From positions 41,692-105,691 of the forward strand of contig CANQAC010000002.1 of NCBI GenBank assembly GCA_947589345.1: a stretch of 64,000 bases of DNA, written 5' to 3'. This DNA comes from an uncultured Akkermansia sp. GTDB lineage: Bacteria; Verrucomicrobiota; Verrucomicrobiia; Verrucomicrobiales; Akkermansiaceae. This document shows positions 9,268 through 17,739 of this stretch, in pieces (the first letter of the stretch is position 1; the number at the start of each line of letters is the position of its first letter). The notes under the pieces are model-generated. The model saw only the letters and a program-made list of their open reading frames with translations. It did no database searches and was not told the origin of the DNA. The position numbers were made by a program, and so were the translations under genes.

Positions 9268-10141
9268 TTTGGACTTGTTCGCGTATTTTTTCGAGTTCTG
9301 TTTTGGCAGCAACTACGAGTTGAGCTAATTCGGCGCTATTTGCTTTGGACCCCGTCGTATTCAGTTCACGAAAGATCTCCTGACAGAGGAAATCCAAGGG
9401 TCTTCCGACAGGTTCATCCGCACGCAAGATAAACTTCTCAAACTGTTGGAGATGAGAATGCAAGCGTGTCATTTCCTCACTTACATCACATTTATCCGCA
9501 AAAAGGGCGAGTTCCTTGACCAGCCTCTCATCCGGTTCATCCAACACCATCCCTTGCTCAATGAGCCGGCGCAGCAAAGCCTCGCGGTAATGGGCAGGTA
9601 CATCCGCCGCAGATCGGAGCATTTGCTGACGAAGTTCGCCCAGTTTCAGAATGCGTGCATTCAAATCCCGCGCCAAATTTTCTCCCTCCTGCGCTCGCAT
9701 CTGTAAAAATTGCTCCATGGCCAGCTGCAAAGCGGGTAACAAAGCATCTTTCCACACATGTTCCAGTGATTTTTCCTCCTCCACGGAGTCGGTCAATATC
9801 CCTAAACGCAACAGCGTATCCACCGAAAGCTGCACATCTCGTCCGCAGACTTCTCGCACCTCTTTGAGGTAATCATTGAGCGTTTTAAGTTTTTCGCGAT
9901 GAAGATGCAAGAGGCCTTTATCCGCTCCATCCGATGATTGAGAGAGCGCACAGACATTCACGCGGCCTCGTGAAACATGATGTGCCACATATTCTCGTAC
10001 CTGAGCTTCGAGCTCAGCCCAAGGGCGCGGCAGATTAATGGCGCATTCAAGCTGCTTACGATTAATGCCGCTGATCTCTACGCGCAACGAAGCGCCACAA
10101 AAGGGGACGGAAGCCGCCCCGAAACCGGTCATGCTGTTCAT
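9257..10141 (-). CDS. yicC: YicC-family endoribonuclease
   Basis: A 294-residue protein with the family's N-terminal signature MTGFG (here MNSMTGFGAA) and the C-terminal part with RPLDFLCQEIFRELNTTGSK, typical of the YicC/DUF1732 family. E. coli YicC is reported to be an endoribonuclease acting on small RNA. Its start overlaps the holB stop by 4 bp and its end overlaps gmk. The first or the fourth codon (both ATG) could be the start. Confidence 0.9.
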   Translation of the reverse strand: MNSMTGFGAASVPFCGASLRVEISGINRKQLECAINLPRPWAELEAQVREYVAHHVSRGRVNVCALSQSSDGADKGLLHLHREKLKTLNDYLKEVREVCGRDVQLSVDTLLRLGILTDSVEEEKSLEHVWKDALLPALQLAMEQFLQMRAQEGENLARDLNARILKLGELRQQMLRSAADVPAHYREALLRRLIEQGMVLDEPDERLVKELALFADKCDVSEEMTRLHSHLQQFEKFILRADEPVGRPLDFLCQEIFRELNTTGSKANSAELAQLVVAAKTELEKIREQVQNVE

Positions 10142-11115
10142 AAGGGGGAGGAACCTATAATTTGCGTAAAACGAACATCAAGCGTAAGCGCCTCTTGCAC
10201 ATTGTAAATGAGTTCCTTTTGAAGGTCATTCACAGCGTTCATGCGCGCGATTAAATTCGCTACAGAAAAATTGCCTGCTATCTTCTCGATCTCCGGCGCG
10301 ATCGGTTTCACATCCGGCGCATGCGAAGCAGTCAGCACCGCCTGCCCCAGGCAAAGCGTAAGCAACTCCAGCATCTGTGTGCGCCGTGCCAAGTATTCTG
10401 TCTCAATCATCGCGGCAGTTGCATCTTTCCGCTGCGCTTCCCAATCGCGCACATCAGTGCCCTCGGCGATATTTTTCGCCTCGGCCTTGAGAGCCGACGT
10501 TATTCTCTCCGTAATTTCTTCACGTTCAGATACTAATAAATCTTGAAAATCTGCCCGAAGCGCAAGAGCTGCCACATCTGAACCCAGATGAGCCAACGCG
10601 GTACGCACCGCGGGCAGGAAACGACGCTGCGCCTCGCTGATTCGCTCCCCCGCGTCCGGCACAGACAGATCCAAGCGGATGCAGCGCGAGCGGATAGTCG
10701 GCAACAAGCGGCTCGGCAGTTCGGAGATGAGTACAATAAGCGTCTGCGGGGGAGGTTCCTCCAGCGTCTTCAAAAAGGCGTTAGCCGAGTCGTCCGACAA
10801 GCGGTCAGCCTCAGACACAATGACGAGTTTCGTCTCGCCGGGAGGCAAACACATGGTCAGGAACGGTTCAATACTACGGATGGCGCTCATCGTAATGGTG
10901 CGGATCTTTGATCCGGGACGAATCACGCAGCAATTGGGGTGCATCAAATTCTCCAAAGTTTCGGCATGAGCGCCACATAAATAATGAGCCAAATCGAGCG
11001 CCAGCCGGTTTGTGCCAAACTCGGGGGCGCCGGTGATGAGCAAAGCATGCGGCATACGCCCGCTTGCGTGGGCGTGCTTCAACAATGCTAAGGCTTGGGC
11101 TGAAGAAAAAGGCAT
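10138..11115 (-). CDS. holB: DNA polymerase III delta' subunit, clamp-loader ATPase fold
   Basis: A 325-residue protein of the AAA+ clamp-loader family. The N-terminus (HALLITGAPEFGTNRLALDLA) occupies the Walker A position but lacks the GKT residues, as in delta' subunits that do not hydrolyse ATP. The zinc-binding Cys pattern is reduced to a single HPNCC. The sensor-like segment NAFLKTLEEPP and the SRC motif (TIRSRC), the arginine-finger region, are clear. Likely role: clamp loading at the replication fork. It is second in the pheA operon, 6 bp after pheA. Confidence 0.85.
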   Translation of the reverse strand: MPFSSAQALALLKHAHASGRMPHALLITGAPEFGTNRLALDLAHYLCGAHAETLENLMHPNCCVIRPGSKIRTITMSAIRSIEPFLTMCLPPGETKLVIVSEADRLSDDSANAFLKTLEEPPPQTLIVLISELPSRLLPTIRSRCIRLDLSVPDAGERISEAQRRFLPAVRTALAHLGSDVAALALRADFQDLLVSEREEITERITSALKAEAKNIAEGTDVRDWEAQRKDATAAMIETEYLARRTQMLELLTLCLGQAVLTASHAPDVKPIAPEIEKIAGNFSVANLIARMNAVNDLQKELIYNVQEALTLDVRFTQIIGSSPL

Positions 11116-11121
11116 AACCAG

Positions 11122-12192
11122 TTACAATTCCGGGTAGGAACCGAGCACCTTCAACATGGGGCTGCCGCGTCGCAGCTCCTCAATGCAACTTTGGAGCGGG
11201 CGGGCCAATTCATGCCCCTCGACATCCATGTAGAATAAATATTCCCATGAAATGTTGCGAGCCGGGCGTGAATCAATGCAGTAAATATTGATGTTGTGCT
11301 TTTTGAAGAGCAACAGCACGTCGGCAAGTGAACCGGGAACATGCGGGACACCGAAGCAAATCGTTGTGCGATCCTTTCCGGTCGGGCGAGTCAGCTGCTT
11401 GCCAACCACGGCAAAGCGAGTGGTGTTAGTCGCATTATCCTGAATGTTCGCTTCCTGTACCTGTAAGTCACACAATCTCCCGACCAGCCTGCTACCCAAA
11501 GCAGCGGCGCCCTTGTCAGCCTCGGCATGCGCCATCTTCGCCGCGGACGCTGTCGATGCTGTCGATATCTGCTCCGCGTTCGGGAAATTCTGCTGCAGCC
11601 ACAGCTTGCACTGTCCCAACACCTGAGGATGCGAATAGATGGTGCGAATATCCTCACGAGTACAGTTCGCCAACAAGCAATTCTGCACACTTTGCATGCA
11701 CTGGGCACAAATGCGCAGGGTGTTGCTGGCCATCAACAAATCCATTGTCTGCGTCACAAAACCAGCCGTATTATTTTCAATCGGGATCACCGCAAAATCC
11801 ACTTCGCCACGCTCTGCTGCATTGAATAAATGAGAGAACGACGGGAATGGCAGGAGCGTCACGCTCTCACCGAAACGAGCTAACGCCGCCTGATGACTCC
11901 AGGTACCCTCCGGCCCCAGATAGCCCACGCGCAACCCTCCCTCCAACAAGTACCCGCAGCTGATAATTTGACGGTAAATGCGCAGCAGCGCCTCTTCCGG
12001 CAGGACACCGCCATTCAGCTTAACCAATTTTTCACGTTGCGCACTCTCACGCTCCGGCACGAAAAGCGCTGACGCATCGGTTGCTTTAATTTCGCCGACG
12101 CGATGTACGTACTGCATGCGCTCTTTGAGCAACTCCACGATGGAGGCGTCCACACGGTCAATTTGTTCGCGCAACTGTTCTATCTCATCCAT
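11122..12192 (-). CDS. pheA: Bifunctional chorismate mutase / prephenate dehydratase (P-protein)
   Basis: Makes phenylpyruvate from chorismate for phenylalanine synthesis. The chosen start gives 356 residues: an AroQ-type mutase domain from residue 1 (LREQIDRVDASIVELLKER), a dehydratase domain from about residue 90 (YLGPEGTWSH, with ENNTAG and the TRFAVVG signature), and a C-terminal ACT domain (TTICFGVPHVPGSLADVLLLF) for phenylalanine feedback. The frame is open for 70 more codons upstream, but a promoter with its -10 element 8 bp before this ATG makes 12192 the natural start of a nearly leaderless mRNA. First gene of a four-gene operon. Confidence 0.93.
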   Translation of the reverse strand: MDEIEQLREQIDRVDASIVELLKERMQYVHRVGEIKATDASALFVPERESAQREKLVKLNGGVLPEEALLRIYRQIISCGYLLEGGLRVGYLGPEGTWSHQAALARFGESVTLLPFPSFSHLFNAAERGEVDFAVIPIENNTAGFVTQTMDLLMASNTLRICAQCMQSVQNCLLANCTREDIRTIYSHPQVLGQCKLWLQQNFPNAEQISTASTASAAKMAHAEADKGAAALGSRLVGRLCDLQVQEANIQDNATNTTRFAVVGKQLTRPTGKDRTTICFGVPHVPGSLADVLLLFKKHNINIYCIDSRPARNISWEYLFYMDVEGHELARPLQSCIEELRRGSPMLKVLGSYPEL

Positions 12193-12200
12193 GCGCGTGC

Positions 12201-12230
12201 ATTCTACCACAAAGTTAGCCCATTTGGCAA
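12201..12230 (-). promoter_or_regulatory. Sigma70-type promoter of the pheA operon
   Basis: TTGCCA (12225-12230), 18-bp spacer, TAGAAT (12201-12206) on the minus strand. The predicted transcription start is within about 2 nt of the pheA ATG. Confidence 0.65.
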
Positions 12231-12345
12231 GAGCAGACCAAGCAACGCCCCGACACCGCCAGAGGACAAAAATGAGAGCACCGAACCGGGAAAAAGGGGG
12301 TAAGGGATTTATCGTTTGGACAAAATAGGGTACCATAAAGTCTGT

Positions 12346-12489
12346 ATGGCAAACACAGACAAAGAACAAGAAGGTATTACGAGCATGATTGAGGCCCGCC
12401 ATAAGTACATGATACTACGCATGTTCCAAGGTCATGCGACGTTTTTCGGCCCGTTGTTCAAGAGCGGCCTGCTCTCCATCAAGCCGTAA
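12346..12489 (+). CDS. Possible 47-residue small protein
   Basis: A complete ATG-to-TAA frame (MANTDKEQEGITSM...) in the gap between pheA and the secreted-protein gene. It has no recognisable domain and no clear ribosome site. TTGGAC with a TACCATAAAGT stretch upstream could be a weak promoter. It overlaps another small frame on the opposite strand, so at most one is likely real. The rest of the 12193-12626 gap shows nothing else I can support. Confidence 0.2.
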   Translation: MANTDKEQEGITSMIEARHKYMILRMFQGHATFFGPLFKSGLLSIKP

Positions 12490-12528
12490 AAAATGCTCAT
12501 AGCGTTCTTGGGAAAGTATGCCGCTCAC
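12415..12528 (-). CDS. Possible 37-residue small protein or gene remnant
   Basis: GTG start with GAGG about 13 bp upstream. The peptide (SGILSQERYEHFLRLDGEQA, then a charged tail) has a charged, helical composition that looks more like real coding sequence than the opposite-strand frame. It could also be the C-terminal remnant of a larger lost gene. No homologue is recognised. Confidence 0.25.
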   Translation of the reverse strand: MSGILSQERYEHFLRLDGEQAALEQRAEKRRMTLEHA

Positions 12529-12626
12529 AAAAGGGGCGCCTCACGTGCGACACAACCGGCATCAGTGCGGTGGGAGCAACCGACAAAACGAAAGCAGAAG
12601 TAGATGAGTAGTCCTACTTTTTCCGC

Positions 12627-14786
12627 TTATTTTTTGTAGAAAGGCGATTTCTCATAGAAGGATCGCATGGCTTCCACGTCAGCCTTGAACTCGGCATTGA
12701 TCGCTTCGATACCTGCCACATCGGCGCAGCGGAAAAGCATGAGCCAATGTCTCCATCCTACATGACGCGCTGCGGGTTGAGAGATTTTGCCCTGCGGATT
12801 GTAGTACAGTTTACCCCCATAATTTACATTTGGTGAGTGTACCTTGAATCCATCTACAGAATCGATCTTCCCCTCCGGAGGATAGGCAGATTGACCATTC
12901 GGATCGAATATCAGATGATTCATCTCTGCGAACCATGAATGACGCGGAGTTTCCTCTATGGCTTTCAGGATGTGCGTAGCGGTTTGCACGGCAAGTTTTT
13001 TTAGCTCTTCTGTGAAGGGAGCCGCAACCTGTTCGTGCCCGACGGCGAGAGCTGCCTTGGTGGCCGTCACCCAATCGGGAGCCATTTTGTCGGTGGCTAT
13101 CTCCGAGAGCTTTCTCTCCTTCCCCTGCTCATCCACAAAGAGGGCGTTATCATTCGCGATATGGGGCGCCGTATAGGCGGGGGCATTGCTCTGCGCGTAG
13201 CAAAGACCCATATTTTCCGCCAACCAGGCGCGACGCAGTGCAGCAGGCATACGGCGTAAGGCTGCGATTCCCTCCTCGTACTGCGTATCTTTGGGCGAAG
13301 CGGCGGTCGTGCCTCCCATGGCGGTCTTTTGCGGTTCCTCGGAAGCGGTGTCCGGCTTCTCGTTTTCGTGGGCAGGTGGAATGAATTCAAGAAGTTCCTC
13401 AGTCCCTAAAATCCGCATGCAGAGCGCTACTTGCGCCATGGTACGCCCGTAATTTGACACAAATTGACTCTGAAGACTAAAAGGCTTGATTTCCCCAAAA
13501 GAATCGACGAAGTAGAGATCCTTTACATTTGGCCCGTTAAAGGTCCAATTGCGCATGAATGTGCGGAGCGTGAAGACTCTGTCGTCCTTCACGTCGGTTG
13601 CCGGCGAACCGTCCTTCTTGACAAATTTGCGGGCGACGTAAGCACGTTCGAGGTCGCGCAACAGGGGCGGCATCTCTTTGAAAAAGGCTTTGCCAAAGTG
13701 TCGTGCCATTTGGCAGATTGGCTCCTTATAGTGTTCCAGAATGACCTCCTGGGGGATTTGCTGCAGCTCACTGAGAAGTTGCCAAGTACGGCCGCTCACA
13801 CTGCGTCCATCCGGCATGTAAATTACCACATGGGGGTTCAGCCAACTGCAGGTATAATTGAACCCGTCATTATTACCCCCTCCATAATAAAGCCCCACGG
13901 AAATAGCTATCTGAGCGTACTTTTTCACAAGGAAGGTCGGTGGGCCGGAATGGTCGTCCTTGCCGGACTTAAATCGCTCCTCCAGCAGTTCAAACATGGA
14001 AGCGATAGCCTCTTCTTCCCGCTTTTTAATCTCCGCGATCTTCTGTTTATGAAATTGGCGCATCGCTTTCACCTCCTCCGGGAAAAGAGTGAGAATATCA
14101 TGAGCTCCAATGAGATCACCACATGCCAGTACAACATTGCCCCAACGCGTATAATCGATGCCTCCCTTCTTTCGAATAGCATCCCACGCCTTTTCTTCCT
14201 TTCCGTCTGCTCCCACAAAACAGCCCTCCCAATCTCCCGGCGCGCTATACTTATGGCCACTATCCAAGGTGATTGTACGCGACTGTTGTTTATGAGAGGC
14301 GCCTTTGACATCCGGATAGTAAAGCTTCTTATCCAGCGTGGCAAGAAGAGCCCAGCGAGCGTCATCCGGCATTTCTTTCAGCAAGTGCCTTGCCGTGTTT
14401 TTTACTACGCGGGTAACATCTTTCGCAAAATAATAGAGAGGGACTTCCAGTTTAAATTGGAGGGTTTTATTGTATATTTCGCCCCATCGACCTTCCTTGA
14501 CATTTCCGATGGCGTCCCCCAATGTCATTATTTTCTTCGTCCGTCCGATAAACAGCGCGTCGCCATAGGTAGCTGGTCGGTTATGATACTGTTTCATAGC
14601 GACGGAGCCATCCGCCTTAAAGAAAAGGCCTAATTGTTCGCATATATAGCAGTCTGCAGCTTGGGGCGGCAATTGCTTAATTTTTGTGACGAGATCCATG
14701 AGATCCTTGCGCTGTTTCCCCTTTATACCGGAAACATCAACCGGCTTGTACTCCGCCCATGCCGTATTCGCGATGCTCGCGAACAT
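12627..14786 (-). CDS. Unknown exported protein with three repeated modules; signal peptide frameshifted by a poly-C tract
   Basis: A 719-residue open frame of no family I recognise. It contains three diverged copies of a module of about 210-240 residues (roughly residues 35-265, 300-500 and 500-719). Each has a Leu-Gly-Leu-x-(Tyr/Phe) segment, a (L/Y)F(V/I)-x3-G-(K/R/E) strand, an amphipathic helix and a closing segment ending in M-(R)-x-F (MRQFHKQK, MRSFYEKS). The first ATG falls inside a signal peptide: the in-frame codons upstream read KRFIIFVASIVL before MFASIANTAWA, with no standard start. Joining the ATG at 14868 across the 10-C run (14846-14855) to this frame needs one C fewer. With nine Cs the product would have a complete signal peptide starting MTAFAPPLSLLLAYFKRF. 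As sequenced, that frame stops after 15 codons. Candidate phase-variable exported protein, or a homopolymer sequencing error. Confidence 0.7.
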   Translation of the reverse strand: MFASIANTAWAEYKPVDVSGIKGKQRKDLMDLVTKIKQLPPQAADCYICEQLGLFFKADGSVAMKQYHNRPATYGDALFIGRTKKIMTLGDAIGNVKEGRWGEIYNKTLQFKLEVPLYYFAKDVTRVVKNTARHLLKEMPDDARWALLATLDKKLYYPDVKGASHKQQSRTITLDSGHKYSAPGDWEGCFVGADGKEEKAWDAIRKKGGIDYTRWGNVVLACGDLIGAHDILTLFPEEVKAMRQFHKQKIAEIKKREEEAIASMFELLEERFKSGKDDHSGPPTFLVKKYAQIAISVGLYYGGGNNDGFNYTCSWLNPHVVIYMPDGRSVSGRTWQLLSELQQIPQEVILEHYKEPICQMARHFGKAFFKEMPPLLRDLERAYVARKFVKKDGSPATDVKDDRVFTLRTFMRNWTFNGPNVKDLYFVDSFGEIKPFSLQSQFVSNYGRTMAQVALCMRILGTEELLEFIPPAHENEKPDTASEEPQKTAMGGTTAASPKDTQYEEGIAALRRMPAALRRAWLAENMGLCYAQSNAPAYTAPHIANDNALFVDEQGKERKLSEIATDKMAPDWVTATKAALAVGHEQVAAPFTEELKKLAVQTATHILKAIEETPRHSWFAEMNHLIFDPNGQSAYPPEGKIDSVDGFKVHSPNVNYGGKLYYNPQGKISQPAARHVGWRHWLMLFRCADVAGIEAINAEFKADVEAMRSFYEKSPFYKK

Positions 14787-14845
14787 CAGAACAATTGACG
14801 CGACAAAAATTATAAAACGCTTAAAATAAGCTAATAACAGAGACA

Positions 14846-14855
14846 GGGGGGGGGG
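14846..14855. repeat. Homopolymer of 10 G (10 C on the coding strand), candidate phase-variation tract
   Basis: Ten identical bases between an upstream ATG (14868, minus strand) and the signal-peptide codons of the downstream gene. Ten Cs put the two out of frame; nine or twelve would join them. This is the arrangement of contingency loci controlled by slipped-strand mispairing. Confidence 0.7.
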
Positions 14856-15019
14856 CGAAGGCAGTCATAAAAAATAAAGGGAACAGGCTAAACCGTGAAG
14901 CACGTGCCAAATTTCGACATGAGATAACGAACTGTTGTCGATAAAGGCAAGAGCATTCTATTCTGTGCCACCTTACTAGTAAAGCTTTTTTTGCGCACTC
15001 GGACAAAATCCGGGATTAT

Positions 15020-15988
15020 TCATACCAACCCCACGGCGCGCCTCACCCGAGAAAGCGTTTTATTCGCCTCTTCACGAGCGCGTTCTGCGCCGGCGCTCAG
15101 CACATCATCTACATATTCCGGGTGTTCAAGCAGCCACTCACGCTTCTCACGGGCCTCACGGAAATACTCCCAATAAGCCTCAAAGAGTTGCTGTTTGAAC
15201 TGACCGTAACCAAAACCGCCGGAGCGATGTCGCTCCACCATGGTCTCATAATCCCGCGCGGAAGCAAAGAGTTTGTAGAGAGCCAGGATAACCGAGTTTT
15301 CAGTAGGTTTGGGTTGGTCCAACGGGGTTGTATCGGTAACGATCTTCTTGTTGATGAGCTTACGGGTTGTCTTCTCGTCTCCGAAGATAGGTAAAGCGTT
15401 CCCATAACTTTTGCTCATTTTCTGCCCATCCAATCCGGGGACGATGGCCGTGGATTCGCTGATAATCGGCTCCGGCAACTTGAAGAGCCCGGCCCCAAAA
15501 GCCTCGTTCATCTTACCGGCCAAGTCGCGAGTGACCTCCAAATGCTGCTTCTGGTCCTTGCCTACCGGAACAGCATCCGAACCATACAGCAAAATATCCG
15601 CAGCCATTAGAACCGGATACGCAAACAACGCGTGTGTCGACGCTATTCCACGTGCCATCTTTTCCTTGTAAGAGTGACAACGCTCCAGCAGCCCCATCGG
15701 GCATACTGAAGAGAGAATCCAAGCCAGCTCATTGACCTCAGGAACTGCTGATTGCTCAAAAAATACTGCCCGCTGCGGATCAAGTCCACATGCCAAAAAA
15801 TCTACCGCCAGCGACCGCGTATTTTCACGTAAAGCCTGCGGAGAGGACATGGTGGTCATTGCGTGGTAATTGGCAATAAAATAAAAGGCCTCTCCCTTGT
15901 ACTGAAGTTGCACGGCGGGGAGGATGGCGCCGAAATAATTACCGATGTGGAGTTGGCCACTGGGTTGAAGACCGGTGAGAAATCGCAT
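15020..15988 (-). CDS. trpS: Tryptophanyl-tRNA synthetase
   Basis: Class I aminoacyl-tRNA synthetase that charges tRNA-Trp. The HIGH-type motif is HIGN within PSGQLHIGNYFGA near the N-terminus and the KMSKS loop is KMSKSYGN. At 322 residues it has the normal length for a bacterial TrpS. It lies 15 bp after the thioredoxin-like gene and ends the six-gene minus-strand run that starts with the Sel1-repeat gene. Confidence 0.96.
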   Translation of the reverse strand: MRFLTGLQPSGQLHIGNYFGAILPAVQLQYKGEAFYFIANYHAMTTMSSPQALRENTRSLAVDFLACGLDPQRAVFFEQSAVPEVNELAWILSSVCPMGLLERCHSYKEKMARGIASTHALFAYPVLMAADILLYGSDAVPVGKDQKQHLEVTRDLAGKMNEAFGAGLFKLPEPIISESTAIVPGLDGQKMSKSYGNALPIFGDEKTTRKLINKKIVTDTTPLDQPKPTENSVILALYKLFASARDYETMVERHRSGGFGYGQFKQQLFEAYWEYFREAREKREWLLEHPEYVDDVLSAGAERAREEANKTLSRVRRAVGLV

Positions 15989-16002
15989 AAGGAGAGATAA
16001 GG

Positions 16003-16593
16003 TCAGGGGTTAGAAGGCAGTGCAGCGTCTGCGGGGGAAACTTGAGCGTCATCGTCACGGGTAAGCACTCGGTGCAAGTAGCGCTGCAAACTGGCAGCGT
16101 TGTAAGCTCCTTCAATTGTGCGTAACCTCACGCCCTCGGCGTACAAGATCGTAGTCGGCACTTTAGTAATCTGGAAATGTTCGGCCAGGGCCGGGTACGC
16201 ATCGGCATTCACGTCCACTACCTGTACGTTCCCTTTTTCCGCCTTAGCCAACTGTTGCAGCTCACGAATCATATCCGCGCTATGCGAACACCACGGCGCG
16301 GTGAAGCAAAGCCATAACGTGCGTCCAGACACGCCGGTGACCTGCCGAATATCCTGGCCGCTGTACTGACTATACAACTCATAGTGCGGAGTGGTCAGAA
16401 GCTCCGTAGGCACCGGGCCGAGGCCGGCGGAGCGTACGTGCAAAGACTCCTGATCCGGACACGGAGCAGGCCGCGAAATGGATGCGGGGATATCCTGAGC
16501 AACTGCTTGATCCTCATCCGAATCATCACAGCCGACCAGGAATACGCCTATCGCCGCTATGCTCAACTGCCATTTCTTCACAGACGTAATCAT
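16003..16593 (-). CDS. Thioredoxin-like lipoprotein with a CxxS active site
   Basis: A 196-residue protein with a lipoprotein signal peptide (hydrophobic stretch then LVGC, modified Cys near residue 22), so it is probably anchored in the periplasm. The thioredoxin fold is shown by LCFTAPWCSHSADMIREL and the cis-proline segment KVPTTILY. The second catalytic Cys is replaced by Ser (WCSHS), so it may act by a monothiol mechanism or bind rather than reduce substrates. It lies between the HU-like gene (4-bp spacing) and trpS. Confidence 0.8.
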   Translation of the reverse strand: MITSVKKWQLSIAAIGVFLVGCDDSDEDQAVAQDIPASISRPAPCPDQESLHVRSAGLGPVPTELLTTPHYELYSQYSGQDIRQVTGVSGRTLWLCFTAPWCSHSADMIRELQQLAKAEKGNVQVVDVNADAYPALAEHFQITKVPTTILYAEGVRLRTIEGAYNAASLQRYLHRVLTRDDDAQVSPADAALPSNP

Positions 16594-16596
16594 CGC

Positions 16597-16914
16597 TCAT
16601 TTCCGATCATTTTGGAAGCCGATAGTGTGTCCTACCCTCCGGTGTTCGCGAGAAAGACCGGGAGAAGGATGAAAACGCACCACAGCACGCTCCGGCAACA
16701 CCATCTCTTGCCCGGTTCGCGGAAGAAGCAGCCGGCGCGCTCGCACACGCTTATAACGAAAACTGCCGAATCTCGCCAGGCGCACCTCTCCATCCTCCAA
16801 CAAGCCGGCGCGCACGGCTCGCAACACGGCATTCAGCGCTACTTGGGCTGCCGAGGGCGTAGCTGTACCTCCGAGTTCACGGCGCACTTCCGCCAACAGG
16901 TCTGGATCATTCAT
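16597..16914 (-). CDS. HU/IHF-family DNA-binding protein
   Basis: A 105-residue basic protein. The central part (GEVRLARFGSFRYKRVRARR) matches the beta-arm region of HU/IHF proteins, where a GxFxxxxRxxRxxxNPxTG pattern is usual. Here the NPxTG is changed (LLLPRTGQEM). The N-terminal helices (DLLAEVRRELGG... AALNAVLRAV type) fit the dimerisation part. It is probably a divergent nucleoid or accessory DNA-bending protein, 18 bp after the zinc protease gene. The family assignment is good; the particular role is unknown. Confidence 0.75.
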   Translation of the reverse strand: MNDPDLLAEVRRELGGTATPSAAQVALNAVLRAVRAGLLEDGEVRLARFGSFRYKRVRARRLLLPRTGQEMVLPERAVVRFHPSPGLSREHRRVGHTIGFQNDRK

Positions 16915-16932
16915 GGCCGTTAAATTGAAAAG

Positions 16933-17739
16933 TCATCGTCGAGATCGAGACGCACTCGACAGCAAGTGGAGCGCGTAGTACACCAACATCGCAATGGAAG
17001 AAAGCGCAGCAGATACATACGTCATAGCCGCCCAACGCAAAGCGGACTGCGCTTGCCCATGAGCCGAGCACGTTGCCATGCCCGAATCTCGAAGCCACGC
17101 CAGTGCACGACGAGATGCATCAAACTCCACCGGCAAAGTCACTAACGCAAAAACTGTTGTGCTGGCAAACAGACCCAACCCAATCCATGCGACAAGCGTA
17201 CTGCCGCCGGCCGCAGCAAGCGCCAAACCGACCATCAGCACAATTTGACCAAGGCGCGAACCTATGTTTACCATCGGCACCAAGCGGGAACGCAACCCGA
17301 GCCATGCGTACGCTTTGGCATGCTGCACTGCGTGTCCGCACTCATGAGCTGCTACAGCCATAGCCGCGACCGTAGATTGAGAATACACCACATCGGAGAG
17401 GTTGACGGTACGATTGACGGGATTGTAGTGGTCAGTAAGCTGCCCCCGCACATGGGTGATCTGCACATCATCCAGCCCATGCGCATCCAACATGCGGCGA
17501 GCGACTTGAGCGCCGGTAAGCGAAATCTCCTCAGCCGAGAATCTTTTCATATTCGCCATCATGCGATTTTGGACAATGGAGCCGACGACACCAGCCAACC
17601 CAATCAGCACCAATCCAATGATCGAGGCGCTATCCAGACTACCCAAGCCCATGGAATTGGCACTCAGGCCCAATGAATCCGCGCCATCGTATTCAAAAGA
17701 GAATTGCGCCAGGCAAATCAATGTGTTTAGTATTGTCAT
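16933..17739 (-). CDS. Membrane zinc metallopeptidase, YugP-like family
   Basis: A 268-residue protein with one N-terminal hydrophobic segment (IIGLVLIGLAGVVGSIV), the zinc motif HECGH within AAHECGHAVQHA near residue 133, and two or three further membrane segments in the C-terminal half. The layout fits the neutral zinc metallopeptidase family (Zn_peptidase_2, YugP). Substrate unknown, probably membrane proteins. Its ATG overlaps the queG stop by 4 bp, so the two are co-translated. Confidence 0.85.
   Translation of the reverse strand: MTILNTLICLAQFSFEYDGADSLGLSANSMGLGSLDSASIIGLVLIGLAGVVGSIVQNRMMANMKRFSAEEISLTGAQVARRMLDAHGLDDVQITHVRGQLTDHYNPVNRTVNLSDVVYSQSTVAAMAVAAHECGHAVQHAKAYAWLGLRSRLVPMVNIGSRLGQIVLMVGLALAAAGGSTLVAWIGLGLFASTTVFALVTLPVEFDASRRALAWLRDSGMATCSAHGQAQSALRWAAMTYVSAALSSIAMLVYYALHLLSSASRSRR

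Noticed and set aside
13464-14633. Long plus-strand open frame of 389 codons
   Set aside because: It is antisense to the 719-residue exported protein. Codon pattern and protein features favour the minus strand, and it has no promoter or recognisable domain.
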